Source: Paenibacillus swuensis
GTDB taxonomy: Bacteria; Bacillota; Bacilli; Paenibacillales; DY6
DNA length: 64,000 nucleotides
Direction: 5' to 3'
NCBI RefSeq assembly: GCF_001644605.1
Contig: NZ_CP011388.1
Location: 1-64,000, forward strand
The notes beneath the pieces were generated by a model. The model was not told the origin of the DNA. It saw only the letters and a list, made by a program, of their open reading frames with translations, and searched no databases. Of this stretch, positions 18,484-27,685 are shown one piece after another. Position numbers and translations under genes: made by a program. Within the stretch, counting starts at the first letter, position 1. Each line of letters opens with the position of its first letter.

Positions 18484-19287
18484 TTATTGCGGTCTAGTAT
18501 TGACTTCAAATATCCAAATATGCCCGCTGCGGTCGATGCCGTAATCGAAACCTAATAACGTGATACCTGGAAATTTGTTCTCAAGCAGCTGAGAGCAGAT
18601 TCGCGTTATTCTCTTCATTTCATTTTTCTTGGTTCGAACGGATTTCACGGATAAAGACCGGGCAATTCCCTGCGCCGCGGTTAGTTGCGTGCCGCCTCTG
18701 CACAGATTCGTGACGAATAGACCTGGACGGGCCAGTCTTCCTACCAATGCGCGAAAGTGCCAATGGGCGCCGATCTTCTGCACTTTAACACGGTAATCAA
18801 TCGGTCGTCCGGATATCGTTGCGAGGTGAATGGTGCGCTGAATCAAATATCTGCGCTTCTTGCGCACCTGATTAATGTGCGCCGTCAAAGCTACGAAACT
18901 AAGCTCGGTTCTTCGCTTCTGGTAATAGAAGAAAGAATATGTGTTACCCGTCTTGCTTACTTTAATGACACCACGACCGCCGGCGCCCACTACAGGCTTC
19001 ATGACGACAGATCCATACTTGTTTAACATGGATTGCAGCGATTCATTGTTATAGATTCTGGACTCCGGTATATGCCCGGAGACACGGCTGTCACTTAGCA
19101 GGACGGCGGTCTTGGCCCATTTGCTGGCCAATTGCCTTCCTTGAGATATCGTTGCCATTCCTTCAGGCGCCGGCGTATGCGTCGGTATATGCTGCGGCGG
19201 CACTTCCTGAATCGAAGCGGTTTCCTCCTCGGGGACAGCTTGAGTTACCGCTTCAGGAGCGACTTCAGGAGACTGAAATTCCTCCAT
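18484..19287 (-). CDS. YheC/YheD-family ATP-grasp protein
   Basis: A 267-residue protein. The first 45 residues are Pro/Glu-rich and low complexity. Then comes an ATP-grasp domain with VVMKPVVGAGGRGVIKVSK (nucleotide loop), IDYRVKVQKIGAHWHFRAL and the metal-binding end LLGFDYGIDRSGHIWIFEVNTRP. This is the pattern of YheC/YheD proteins, associated with the endospore coat in Bacillus; their substrate is unknown. The ATG at 19287 has AAAGGAGAG 8 nt upstream. The protein stops right after NTRPQ, slightly shorter than many relatives. Confidence 0.85.
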   Translation of the reverse strand: MEEFQSPEVAPEAVTQAVPEEETASIQEVPPQHIPTHTPAPEGMATISQGRQLASKWAKTAVLLSDSRVSGHIPESRIYNNESLQSMLNKYGSVVMKPVVGAGGRGVIKVSKTGNTYSFFYYQKRRTELSFVALTAHINQVRKKRRYLIQRTIHLATISGRPIDYRVKVQKIGAHWHFRALVGRLARPGLFVTNLCRGGTQLTAAQGIARSLSVKSVRTKKNEMKRITRICSQLLENKFPGITLLGFDYGIDRSGHIWIFEVNTRPQ

Positions 19288-19442
19288 GTGCAACTCTCCT
19301 TTGCTTGTCATTGTACTCTAAACATATTCATCAGAGACAGTCGTCTCCTGTATGTTTATCTTTGTACAAAGCCCTATTTTGCATAGAGTGGGAGAACTGC
19401 GGAGAAAGTTTGGCTGATGCCTATTCAGAAAATTACACTTGA

Positions 19443-21245
19443 TTATAAGTTATCGAAATACGAGCGATACGTGTTGGAAAACTCATAGTTGTTATACTTA
19501 TCCCAATTGATCGACCAAGTCATTAACCCTCTAAATCCACCGTACCCGCCCGACGTTTGCAGCTGATAAGCGCCGCCGTAGGATTGACCCTTGATCAGAT
19601 AATTCAGCGCCTTCTGCACATCCGCCGTGGAAGTGTATCCGCCTCCCGCTGCCCCTCGGGAAGCCGGAAGTCCAATCGCGACTTGTTCAGGGCGCAGAGA
19701 CGCGAACATATTCGCCTGATTACGCGCAACCGGGAAACCCTTAAGCAACATTTCGGCCATAGCCACTTGGAAATCAGCTGTACCTTGGGAATAGGAGCGA
19801 CCATCCAACCCTTCCATCGCACCGCTGTTATAATGTTGAACGTGAATGTAATTTAGTCGGTCCCTCAGCGCATGGATTACAGGCAGGTAAGCGCCCCATG
19901 GACCGCCATACGCGATGAGTCCCCCTTGCACATAAGCCGTTTCCGGCGCCATGGTCAGCTCGAAGCCCGGACCGAACGCATTTAGCACCTCACGGGTAGC
20001 TGATATTAAATTCACTACTTTGGGTGTTGTCGGGTTTTTGTAATCGGTATCGCCGCCGTTCAAGGACAAGGAGCTTCCTTCGAGGTCAATATCAATTCCG
20101 TCAAAACCATAGGTTTGAATAATCGATTTTAACGAGTTCACATAATTTTGTTTGGCCGCTGCCGTATTCAACTCCACCGTTGCGTTGGCTCCCCCGATGG
20201 AAATATGCACTTTCTTTCCGAGGCTTTGAAGATATGCTATATCCGACTTGAATTCGGCTGGCGTCGCATTGAACGGAGCAAACGTTAACGTAGCATGGTC
20301 GCTTAAAGTCTCTGCAAATGAAACGTTGATCACATCGTATTTGGGGGACACGTCGCGCAAGCGAATGACGGTTGAGCCGTTATCGAAATTATGCCAATAC
20401 CCGACGAGAATTTTGGCGCCGGTTGGTTGCGGGTTTGTTGTACTGGTTCTCACGCTGAGCACGGCGCTTGCCGCGGACAAGTTCCCAGCCGCATCCTTGG
20501 CCTTCACAGTAAGACTGTAGGTGGTGTTCGCGGCCAGCCCAGTCACCGTGAACGAGGTTGCGCCGCTGCCCGTCGTACTTCCGGCGAGCGCCGAGCCGTT
20601 GTAGACGTTGTAGCCGGTCACGGCTACATTGTCCGTGGAAGCGTTCCAGCTCACAGCGATGCTGGAGCTTGTCACCGCGCCCGCGGACAATCCGGCCGGA
20701 GCCGACGGAGCCTGCGTATCCGGCGGCGGCGTAGTGCCGGACGTCGTAGCCGTCACGGCATTGCTGGCTGCGGAGATATTACCCGCAGCGTCCTTGGCCT
20801 TCACGGTAAACGTGTAGGCCGTGTTGGGGGGCAGGCCAGTCGCGGTGAAGGCGGTACCTGTCACCGTGCCGGCCAAAACGGTGCCGCGGTATACATCGTA
20901 ACCCGTGACACCGGTGTTATCCGAGGACGCCGTCCAGGATAAGGCGATGCTCGTGTTCGTTACAGTGCCGGCGGATAAAGCGCCCGGTGCGGTTGGCGCT
21001 TGCGTATCCGGCGGTGGTGTGGTGCCGGATTGCTTCTGCCATAGGGCGGGAACAACAGGAGGCTCCCAACCGGTCAGGGAGGTGTGCGCTTGGATACACT
21101 TGTAAGTGCTGCCGCTATACGTAACAAAATCATTAATCTTATATGGCGTGTTCGGCGCCCATTCCGATGCGCCGAAGGCTGTTACGGGAAAGATGGAAAA
21201 CATCAGGACGATCAACAGGATCATGGCAATGCCTTTGCGTTTCAT
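19443..21245 (-). CDS. Secreted GH18 chitinase with CBM5/12 and two FnIII domains
   Basis: A 600-residue exoenzyme. Layout: signal peptide 1-26; chitin-binding CBM5/12-like module about 28-72 (WAPNTPYKINDFVTYSG...W); two FnIII domains about 80-167 and 178-266, joined by TTPPPDTQAP linkers; GH18 barrel about 277-600. The catalytic motif DGIDIDLE is at 382-389, so Glu389 is the expected acid/base. It should cleave chitin outside the cell. The ATG at 21245 starts a proper signal peptide and has GAGAGGAAG upstream. A strong cre site lies about 136 nt upstream, suggesting catabolite repression. Confidence 0.93.
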   Translation of the reverse strand: MKRKGIAMILLIVLMFSIFPVTAFGASEWAPNTPYKINDFVTYSGSTYKCIQAHTSLTGWEPPVVPALWQKQSGTTPPPDTQAPTAPGALSAGTVTNTSIALSWTASSDNTGVTGYDVYRGTVLAGTVTGTAFTATGLPPNTAYTFTVKAKDAAGNISAASNAVTATTSGTTPPPDTQAPSAPAGLSAGAVTSSSIAVSWNASTDNVAVTGYNVYNGSALAGSTTGSGATSFTVTGLAANTTYSLTVKAKDAAGNLSAASAVLSVRTSTTNPQPTGAKILVGYWHNFDNGSTVIRLRDVSPKYDVINVSFAETLSDHATLTFAPFNATPAEFKSDIAYLQSLGKKVHISIGGANATVELNTAAAKQNYVNSLKSIIQTYGFDGIDIDLEGSSLSLNGGDTDYKNPTTPKVVNLISATREVLNAFGPGFELTMAPETAYVQGGLIAYGGPWGAYLPVIHALRDRLNYIHVQHYNSGAMEGLDGRSYSQGTADFQVAMAEMLLKGFPVARNQANMFASLRPEQVAIGLPASRGAAGGGYTSTADVQKALNYLIKGQSYGGAYQLQTSGGYGGFRGLMTWSINWDKYNNYEFSNTYRSYFDNL

Positions 21246-21380
21246 AAAATTACTTCCTCTCATTTGATATTTTGGAGGTTTCTAAACGATACGCGGTCAT
21301 CCATAGAAGGATCTTTTTGTTGCAGTTACCCCCTCCCGTCCAAAATAAGGAATCCATGCTCACAAGTTCATTTCAACATA

Positions 21381-21395
21381 GTAAAGCGCTTTCAG
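21381..21395. promoter_or_regulatory. cre (CcpA) site upstream of the chitinase
   Basis: Read on the minus strand, CTGAAAGCGCTTTAC matches the cre consensus WTGNAANCGNWNNCW at all but the first position. It lies in the 312-nt gap between the chitinase and the IscA-like gene; no clear -35/-10 pair was identified there. Confidence 0.6.
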
Positions 21396-21512
21396 TAAGG
21401 GATAAATTTAAAGAATTGAGGGAGAAATACGTGGAATTAGTTTACATGATTTATACAAAAAGAAATTGAAAAGCGAATAACGTAAATTTTCCGTTATGTT
21501 AAAAATAGAAAT

Positions 21513-21547
21513 AAAAAAGCTCTTAAGCCTAATGGCCTAAGAGCTTC
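21513..21547 (-). terminator. Terminator of the IscA-like gene
   Basis: Stem AAGCTCTTAGGCC/GGCTTAAGAGCTT on the minus strand followed by TTTTATTTC. Confidence 0.8.
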
Positions 21548-21557
21548 TTCAATAAAA

Positions 21558-21914
21558 TTAGCAATCGCTGTCCGGCTTGCCCGCATCATCCGCTGTGCGG
21601 AAAGAAGATCCGCAGCCGCAAGTGGCTGTCGCGTTCGGGTTGTTAATCGTAAATCCGCCGCCCATGGCAGATTCCTTGAAATCAATCTCCACCCCGTTCA
21701 AATACTTCACGCTCTCGCCTTCCACAACGACCTTCAGGCCGTTCACATCCAATTCCTGATCTTGTTCATTCTGATCATCATCGAAGCCCATACCGTAGGA
21801 GAATCCTGTGCATCCTCCGGATTTCACGCCTAAACGCAGAAACATGTTCGGTGTTTCTTCCGCCGCCAGCATTTCCTTGATTTTATCCGTAGCCGATTCG
21901 CTGATTGTAATCAT
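21558..21914 (-). CDS. A-type Fe-S cluster carrier (IscA/SufA/ErpA family)
   Basis: A 118-residue A-type carrier. The three ligand cysteines are present: GGCTGF in the first half and CGCGSSF near the C-terminus. It receives Fe-S clusters from the SUF scaffold and passes them to apoproteins. The usual end is CGCGxSF; here a hydrophilic 17-residue tail (RTADDAGKPDSDC) follows, which is an addition. It resembles YutM of Bacillus and is divergent from mqnE, a radical-SAM Fe-S enzyme. Confidence 0.9.
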   Translation of the reverse strand: MITISESATDKIKEMLAAEETPNMFLRLGVKSGGCTGFSYGMGFDDDQNEQDQELDVNGLKVVVEGESVKYLNGVEIDFKESAMGGGFTINNPNATATCGCGSSFRTADDAGKPDSDC

Positions 21915-22073
21915 TGTAATTCCTCCTCTAGATTCGGTTGATGTATATAGCGGCTATAGCCGTCAAAGTGCGACTTCCTTTTCTTACTTATCTATAGTAT
22001 ACAAATTATCTCCCCGCGTCTCAAGAGCCATTCCTGCCTTTGTTGTATGATGTTTACATTTTGCGCCACCCCA

Positions 22074-22103
22074 TTGCCCATGCGGAGCCATAAGGTTTAT
22101 AAT
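22074..22103 (+). promoter_or_regulatory. Candidate promoter of mqnE
   Basis: TTGCCC, 18-nt spacer, TATAAT, ending 40 nt before the start codon. Confidence 0.5.
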
Positions 22104-22143
22104 AAGAAAAGCTATGTTTATGCAACGAATAGGAGGTTTTTAT

Positions 22144-23247
22144 ATGAGTTTGGTCATTAGCAGCCCGGACCGGCGCATGGCGGAGATTGCCGAGAAAGTC
22201 CAGCACGGCCAGCGGCTTTCCCTTGAAGAAGGGGTTTACTTGTATCAATCCGATGATTTATTAACCATAGGTCAAATGGCGAACCAAGTGAATATGCGCA
22301 AAAACGGCAAAAAAGTTTATTTTATCGAAAATATGAGTTTGTACTTTACCAATGTATGCGAATCCCATTGCGCTTTCTGTAATTTCCGCAAGGACGAAGG
22401 CGAAGATGGAGCCTATACGTTAAGCGGTCAGCAAATGATTGAGTATGTGGAACAGCATTACCATCCGGGTATTCGTGAATTTCATATTGTAGGCGGACAT
22501 AATCCTAACGTGCCTTTCCAATACTATGTGGATTCCATACACGCGCTTAAGGTTCGTTTCCCTGATGTAACGATTAAAGCCTACACCGGTGCCGAGATTG
22601 AATTCTTTTCCAGAATCAGCGGCCTAAGCTTTAAAGAGGTTTTGCAGGAATTAATGAAGGCGGGCCTGGACACCCTTACGGGCGGCGGCGCGGAAATTCT
22701 GTCGGATCGTTACCGGGACAAAATGCATGTGGACAAAGCCAATGTGGAACAGTATCTTAACGTTCATCGCGCTGCCCACGAGTTAGGCTTGAAAACCCAC
22801 ACCACCATGCTGTACGGTTCCATTGAAACGTTGGAAGAACGCGTACAACATATGATTCATCTCCGCGATCTGCAGGATGAAACCAACGGCTTTATGGTGT
22901 TCATCCCACTTTCTATGCAGCCGATCAACCGGAACGCCGGAATCAAACGCCGGAACTCCGCATATGAGGATCTGCGAACATTAGCCATTTCACGCCTGAT
23001 GCTGGATAATTTCCAGCATATTAAAGCTTACTTTATCAACATTGGAACACAGTTGACGCAATTGGGCATGACCTTTGGCGCTTCCGATGCGCACGGCACC
23101 ATTATTAAAGAGCGGATCAGCCACGCTGCAGGCGCACTGACACCGGACGGATTAACCCGGGATGAACTGGTATGGCTGATTAAAGGGGCGGGGCGAATTC
23201 CCGTGGAGCGCGATACCTTTTATAACGAAATTAAAGTGTACGAGTAG
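22144..23247 (+). CDS. mqnE: Aminofutalosine synthase MqnE
   Basis: A 367-residue radical-SAM enzyme. It joins chorismate-derived 3-[(1-carboxyvinyl)oxy]benzoate to S-adenosylmethionine to make aminofutalosine, an early step of the futalosine menaquinone pathway. The Fe-S motif is CESHCAFCNF (C-x3-C-x2-C). HIVGGHNPNVPFQYY and GGGAEILSDRYRDKM are typical of MqnE, and FGASDAHGTIIKERISHAAGA lies near the end. The close paralogue MqnC is the alternative, but the N-terminal region and the GGGAE context favour MqnE. AGGAGG precedes the ATG. Confidence 0.92.
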   Translation: MSLVISSPDRRMAEIAEKVQHGQRLSLEEGVYLYQSDDLLTIGQMANQVNMRKNGKKVYFIENMSLYFTNVCESHCAFCNFRKDEGEDGAYTLSGQQMIEYVEQHYHPGIREFHIVGGHNPNVPFQYYVDSIHALKVRFPDVTIKAYTGAEIEFFSRISGLSFKEVLQELMKAGLDTLTGGGAEILSDRYRDKMHVDKANVEQYLNVHRAAHELGLKTHTTMLYGSIETLEERVQHMIHLRDLQDETNGFMVFIPLSMQPINRNAGIKRRNSAYEDLRTLAISRLMLDNFQHIKAYFINIGTQLTQLGMTFGASDAHGTIIKERISHAAGALTPDGLTRDELVWLIKGAGRIPVERDTFYNEIKVYE

Positions 23248-23366
23248 CATCTGACAACCGGTCTGATAGGAGCGCAGTTTGAACCCACATACGAGAAGGT
23301 TACTAGAGACATAGAGACCGACAGACCCTTCTTAATCATAAAAGATGTGAAAGGATCGCGTGCGAT

Positions 23367-24437
23367 ATGAAAAAATTTGTTATACTCGGCGGAGGTTACG
23401 GAGGTTTAACCGTAGCCAAGGAACTATTGGAAAAGGAGAAAGATCTCCCTTCTGACACGGTCATTATGCTGATTGACCGGATGCCTTACCAAGGATTAAA
23501 AACGGAATATTACGCGCTCGCTACGGGCACCGTATCCGATCTGGACATTCGCGTCGCTTTTCCGGAGGATCCGAGAATCGTCCTGAAATACGGCGATGTC
23601 ACCGAAATCAGTCTGGAGAATAAACATATTAAATTAAACGATGAAGAAACCATCACATACGATTGGCTTGTGGTTGCACTGGGATGCACAGATAAGTACC
23701 ACGGAATTGTCGGTGCCGAAACCTATTCCACCAGCATTCAATCGCTTGCGCAAACCCGCAAAACCTACCAGATGATCAATGACGTAAAGCCTTACGGACA
23801 AGTATCGATCGTCGGCGGAGGTCTGAGCGGTGTTGAAGTGGCTTCGGAACTGCGTGAAAGCCGACCGGATCTCAACATTCGGGTTATCGACCGGGGACCA
23901 AGCATCTTGTCCGCCTTCCCGGGCAAGCTTCAGTCTTACGTAAGTGAATGGTTCACTGAGCATGATGTGGAAATGTTGTCGTTCATTTCTTTAACCCGTT
24001 TGGAGCAAGGGATTATGTGGGACAAAGAAACTACGCCGATTTACACGGACGCTACCGTATGGACCGCAGGAATTCAACCGGTAAAACTTGTGCAGGATCT
24101 CCCTGTGCCTAAGGATTCCCAAGGCCGCGTTATCCTGAATAACTATCATCAGATTCCTACGTTCCCGGAAGTTTACGTTGTCGGCGACTGTGCATCCCTG
24201 CCGTTCTCTCCGAGCGCTCAGGCCGCGGAAGCGCAAGGAAAGCAAGTGGTCGATGTCATTACGGCGATCTGGAACGGAAAAACCCCTCAACTTGGACAAA
24301 TCAAGTTAAAAGGGGTACTGGGCTCGCTAGGTAAGAAAGCGGGCTTCGGCATGATGGGTTCACGCGCTATTATGGGCAGAGTGCCGCGTGTATTGAAAAG
24401 CGGTGTGTTATGGATGTCCAAGCACCACTTCGGATAA
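23367..24437 (+). CDS. yutJ: NDH-2-like FAD pyridine-nucleotide oxidoreductase (YutJ-like)
   Basis: A 356-residue flavoprotein, shorter than classical NDH-2, with FAD loop [21 protein letters not shown] loop [23 protein letters not shown] and VYVVGDCAS. The neighbours yuzB and yutI match the Bacillus yuzB-yutJ-yutI group, which supports the YutJ name. It probably oxidises NADH with a quinone or other acceptor; the acceptor is unknown. It starts 119 nt after mqnE. Confidence 0.85.
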   Translation: MKKFVILGGGYGGLTVAKELLEKEKDLPSDTVIMLIDRMPYQGLKTEYYALATGTVSDLDIRVAFPEDPRIVLKYGDVTEISLENKHIKLNDEETITYDWLVVALGCTDKYHGIVGAETYSTSIQSLAQTRKTYQMINDVKPYGQVSIVGGGLSGVEVASELRESRPDLNIRVIDRGPSILSAFPGKLQSYVSEWFTEHDVEMLSFISLTRLEQGIMWDKETTPIYTDATVWTAGIQPVKLVQDLPVPKDSQGRVILNNYHQIPTFPEVYVVGDCASLPFSPSAQAAEAQGKQVVDVITAIWNGKTPQLGQIKLKGVLGSLGKKAGFGMMGSRAIMGRVPRVLKSGVLWMSKHHFG

Positions 24438-24438
24438 T

Positions 24439-24699
24439 CTAATCTATGTCGAAGTCGAAATCGAACTGTTTCTTCCACTCTTCGATGCTTGCGATAATGG
24501 CCGTGTAAAGCTCATCTGCTGTCGCGGCTGTAACAATCTCGCCATTCACAATGGCGTACGGCAACACATAGCATTCACCACAGTTTCCCAAACATCCATA
24601 TTCAATGACGTCATACTCAGGATTTTCTTCAAGCTTCTTCATTACAGCGTCGGTACCGTGATGCATATTGCTTACGCAAAATTCAATTATCGGGATCAT
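24439..24699 (-). CDS. yuzB: DUF1450 protein YuzB
   Basis: An 86-residue protein of the DUF1450 family, with [14 protein letters not shown] at the N-terminus and the Cys motif [21 protein letters not shown], a thioredoxin-like-ferredoxin pattern that may bind a metal or Fe-S cluster. The acidic C-terminus alternates Asp and Phe. The gene ends 1 nt from the yutJ stop on the opposite strand, leaving no room for a separate terminator. Confidence 0.85.
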   Translation of the reverse strand: MIPIIEFCVSNMHHGTDAVMKKLEENPEYDVIEYGCLGNCGECYVLPYAIVNGEIVTAATADELYTAIIASIEEWKKQFDFDFDID

Positions 24700-24786
24700 G
24701 AGAAAAGTCCACCTTGCCTTATAGGTTACACCATTTTAATTTTGGCGTTATTGTTATATAATAATAAAAGAAAGGAGTGGATACAA

Positions 24787-25035
24787 ATGAGTGAGAACGT
24801 AACTAGCCCTGAGCAATACGATGAGGTCCTGGAAGTGCTGGATAAGCTTCGTCCGTTTCTGCAACGCGACGGCGGCGACGTGGAATTGGTCGATGTGGAA
24901 GACGGCATTGTTAAGCTGAAGCTGATGGGTGCCTGCGGCAGCTGCCCAAGTTCCACAATCACTTTGAAAGCCGGTATTGAGCGCGCACTGGTTGAAGAAG
25001 TGGAAGGCATTACAGAGGTCGTTCAAGTATTCTAA
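24787..25035 (+). CDS. yutI: NifU C-terminal domain Fe-S protein (YutI/Nfu)
   Basis: An 82-residue Nfu-type protein. [36 protein letters not shown] contains the CxxC that carries a transferable [4Fe-4S] cluster. It delivers clusters to client enzymes, and radical-SAM or respiratory proteins nearby are plausible clients. The ATG follows AAAGGAGTGG, and a strong terminator follows the stop. Confidence 0.92.
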   Translation: MSENVTSPEQYDEVLEVLDKLRPFLQRDGGDVELVDVEDGIVKLKLMGACGSCPSSTITLKAGIERALVEEVEGITEVVQVF

Positions 25036-25051
25036 TATAAGCTTTGACAAG

Positions 25052-25087
25052 AACATCCCCGAATCCAATTCGGGGATGTTTTTTTAT
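25052..25087 (+). terminator. Terminator of yutI
   Basis: Stem AACATCCCCGAAT/TTCGGGGATGTT followed by seven or more T. Confidence 0.9.
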
Positions 25088-25133
25088 GGTTATTTTACCA
25101 CATTGGAAAAGTATATGTTTTCGTTGATAATGG

Positions 25134-25907
25134 CTATTTGATATGCGTTCGAATCGGGTCAAGTCCCCCATTCACATCCACGATATTACCGGTGATAAAG
25201 TCGGAGTCCGGCTGGCACAGGAAACTGATGACTCGGGCCACATCCTCGCCCGCGCCCGGACGTCCCCGGGGGGATTCCTCATCTTCCAACAAAGAGACTT
25301 CCGAAATGGTCTTCTCTTTGTTCAACCCGCGAATATCGCCCGGGCAGATCATATTTACGGTGATTCCGAAAGGGGCTTCTTCAACAGCAAGCGTCTTTGT
25401 AAAAGATACTAAACCTACCTTCGCAGCGGCATATACCGCGCGGTGCGGCCAACCTCTCGCTTCCGCGGCATGACCGAAGCCGAAGTGGATTAACCGTCCC
25501 CATCCTCGCTTGCGCATCCCTTGCAGCATCAATAAATCCAGCTCCATCACGCCAAGCAAGTTGCCCTGCATCAGGCTGTTAATCTCTGCTGAGGTGTAAT
25601 CGCTGAACAACCGGCGCTCCCTTACGAAGGGTCCCGCGTTATTAATCAGAATGTCAATGTTGCCGGTTAAGGCCTCGGATTTCTCAACCAATCTAGCACG
25701 GTCTTCTGTGCTTGCAATGTCGGCCTGAACCGCCGCGGCTTGTACGCCTTTGCCTTGCAACACAGAAACCAGTTCCTCCGCCTCCGTCTTGCTGTTTACA
25801 TAATTCACAATAATGTTACAGCCCTCTTCCGCCAGGCTCAACGCCGTCATTCGACCAAGCCCTTTGGCGCTGCCTGTAATCAATGCCGTCTTCCCCTGTA
25901 AACCCAC
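25134..25907 (-). CDS. SDR-family oxidoreductase with atypical active site
   Basis: A 257-residue short-chain dehydrogenase. The NAD(P) motif is TGSAKGLG near the N-terminus, NNAG lies in the middle, and YAAAK is the Tyr-x3-Lys pair. The serine normally found 13 residues before the tyrosine is replaced: that segment reads HFGFGHA, placing His there. It may therefore be a weak or altered catalyst. The GTG at 25907 is preferred because GGGAGGTG lies 9 nt upstream; an in-frame TTG would add 7 residues. The substrate is unknown. It is downstream of the HEPN gene on the same strand. Confidence 0.8.
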   Translation of the reverse strand: MGLQGKTALITGSAKGLGRMTALSLAEEGCNIIVNYVNSKTEAEELVSVLQGKGVQAAAVQADIASTEDRARLVEKSEALTGNIDILINNAGPFVRERRLFSDYTSAEINSLMQGNLLGVMELDLLMLQGMRKRGWGRLIHFGFGHAAEARGWPHRAVYAAAKVGLVSFTKTLAVEEAPFGITVNMICPGDIRGLNKEKTISEVSLLEDEESPRGRPGAGEDVARVISFLCQPDSDFITGNIVDVNGGLDPIRTHIK

Positions 25908-26014
25908 CGCGCAAGGCACCTCCCACAAATCACAACTTAGACCAGAACATTATATGTTATTCTGCTGCGCCTACACAAATTCAACCATCTGTGACCGACT
26001 CATGCCCGGCAAAA

Positions 26015-26722
26015 TTATTCCGCAATTCGACGATAGCTTTGTTTAAATACGGCTTCGAGCGTCAACAAGGCAACTTCCAGCCCTTGTTTCAGGTTGGACA
26101 TGTTATCTTTCAGATTTTCTAACGGGTACTTCTCGCCGTATCTGGAGTAGAGATGGAGAAGATCATCTTGAATCTCCGCATTCATATAATGGATTTCGAA
26201 ATTACGCTGGTCTCTGAGCTTCCGCAGCGGAGCATCGTATTTATCTTTCAAACTATAAAGCATTTTGGAAAGCTCCTCTTCCCTGTGCTTCGTCTGCATT
26301 TGGCGCAATACGGTGAAATAAGAATACCGGGGTTTCTCCTTCTCCGTTTCGAGATCAAGCATTTCATTCAGAAAATAGCCGGTTTTGTCAAAAATAGAAA
26401 ACAGACGGATAAATGCGTTCTTGTAATAGTACACATGCAAATAATACGTTTGTTCTTCCTCGTCATTCATATCGGACAGCGAAGTCTTATGAATCCGCTC
26501 CGCATACTTGCCCGCGGCATAAACACTTTGCTCCAGCTCATTCAAAGACATCCACAGACCGTTCGTCCACAATTCGATCCTGCGGTACTTCGTCGGCGCC
26601 CCGTCCCTCTGACGGCCATTGTAGAGCTGCAGACGTTTGCTGAAACGCTGAATCGCCTCACCCGCTTGAAGGATTAAACCTTCCTCTATCCGGGGAGGTT
26701 CGTTAAACAGACTTCTCAACAT
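26015..26722 (-). CDS. HEPN-domain protein, Cthe_2314-like
   Basis: A 235-residue helical protein that fits the Cthe_2314-family HEPN proteins. The motif RNFEIH (Arg-x4-His) near residue 192 is the HEPN RNase signature, so it may cut RNA, although many HEPN proteins are not proven nucleases. No nucleotidyltransferase (MNT) or other antitoxin partner is adjacent. It begins 15 nt after the EamA transporter stop, so it is in the ctaA-ubiD-eamA transcript. Confidence 0.7.
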   Translation of the reverse strand: MLRSLFNEPPRIEEGLILQAGEAIQRFSKRLQLYNGRQRDGAPTKYRRIELWTNGLWMSLNELEQSVYAAGKYAERIHKTSLSDMNDEEEQTYYLHVYYYKNAFIRLFSIFDKTGYFLNEMLDLETEKEKPRYSYFTVLRQMQTKHREEELSKMLYSLKDKYDAPLRKLRDQRNFEIHYMNAEIQDDLLHLYSRYGEKYPLENLKDNMSNLKQGLEVALLTLEAVFKQSYRRIAE

Positions 26723-26737
26723 GCTTTTCGCCGCCTT

Positions 26738-27685
26738 TCATTCATCTTGGGGCATGCGCGCCGCCATTTGTTTCGCTTGCTTCATCCGATCTGATTGGAC
26801 AATATACATCGCCGCCAGCACACCGATGCCGCCGACCATTTCAGAGAGCGTCAACCTCTCATGCAAAATCACCATGCCGGCGACCGCCGCCGTAACAGGT
26901 AAGGTGTAGCCGTAAGCGGAGGCCTTAAACGGCCCTATTTGGCCCAGACCCCAATTATGTATCGTAAACGCGGCCAGCGTAGCCAATATGGAGGTGTAGG
27001 CCAAGCTGATCCAGCCCGCCTGGGAAATGCCTTGTAAGTACACCAAATCGACTTTCCCGATAACCCAAGGCAGCAACCATAAAGCGCCGAACGTAATCTC
27101 CAGCGTAATCAGTAACGATAGCCGATATTTGACCACTAAACGATTCATGTAGATCAGATAAAACGCTCCCACGAAGCTTCGCATCAGCAACAGTAGATCT
27201 CCGCGTAACGTTTCGGCCCCGAAATTCAGACCTTTGCCCCCGACAATTACGATGACACTGAGGAAAGCCAGAGGGATGCCCAAACCGATTCGCCAAGTAA
27301 GTCGAACTTCCTTCAATACGAGCGCGATCACAGCTGTAATAATCGGCATAAACCCGCGGCCCAACACGGCGCCGTTCGCAGTAGAGGAGTATTGAAGCGC
27401 ATACGAAAGAACCACTTCCATCCCAATGGTTGACGCGAAGCTGAGGACGATCATCCATAAGAGGTCCCGCCTCTCCATGCGCATAGGCAGCTTCTTCTTC
27501 CTATGGTAAACAACAGTATATACCCAAAGAATCGGAACGATACTCAAATAGCGTAATCCGTTAAAAATAACGGGGTCCCATTCCAGGCCCCCGATTTTCA
27601 TAGAAGTAATATTGATTCCCCAGAGCAAGTATACGGTGAGCAATCCCAGATGAGGCAACGCTTCCTTCATACGGGAGGGCTGCAT
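26738..27685 (-). CDS. EamA (DMT-superfamily) transporter
   Basis: A 315-residue membrane protein with ten predicted helices in two EamA repeats (about 12-145 and 155-300). YLLWGINITSMKIGG opens the first repeat and WISLAYTSILATLAAFTIHNWGLGQIGPFKAS lies in the second. Members export or import small metabolites; the substrate cannot be read from sequence. Its ATG overlaps the TAA of the ubiD-like gene (TAATG), indicating translational coupling. Confidence 0.85.
   Translation of the reverse strand: MQPSRMKEALPHLGLLTVYLLWGINITSMKIGGLEWDPVIFNGLRYLSIVPILWVYTVVYHRKKKLPMRMERRDLLWMIVLSFASTIGMEVVLSYALQYSSTANGAVLGRGFMPIITAVIALVLKEVRLTWRIGLGIPLAFLSVIVIVGGKGLNFGAETLRGDLLLLMRSFVGAFYLIYMNRLVVKYRLSLLITLEITFGALWLLPWVIGKVDLVYLQGISQAGWISLAYTSILATLAAFTIHNWGLGQIGPFKASAYGYTLPVTAAVAGMVILHERLTLSEMVGGIGVLAAMYIVQSDRMKQAKQMAARMPQDE

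Noticed and set aside
26153-26677. Plus-strand 174-residue frame
   Set aside because: It is antisense to the HEPN gene and has no start context.
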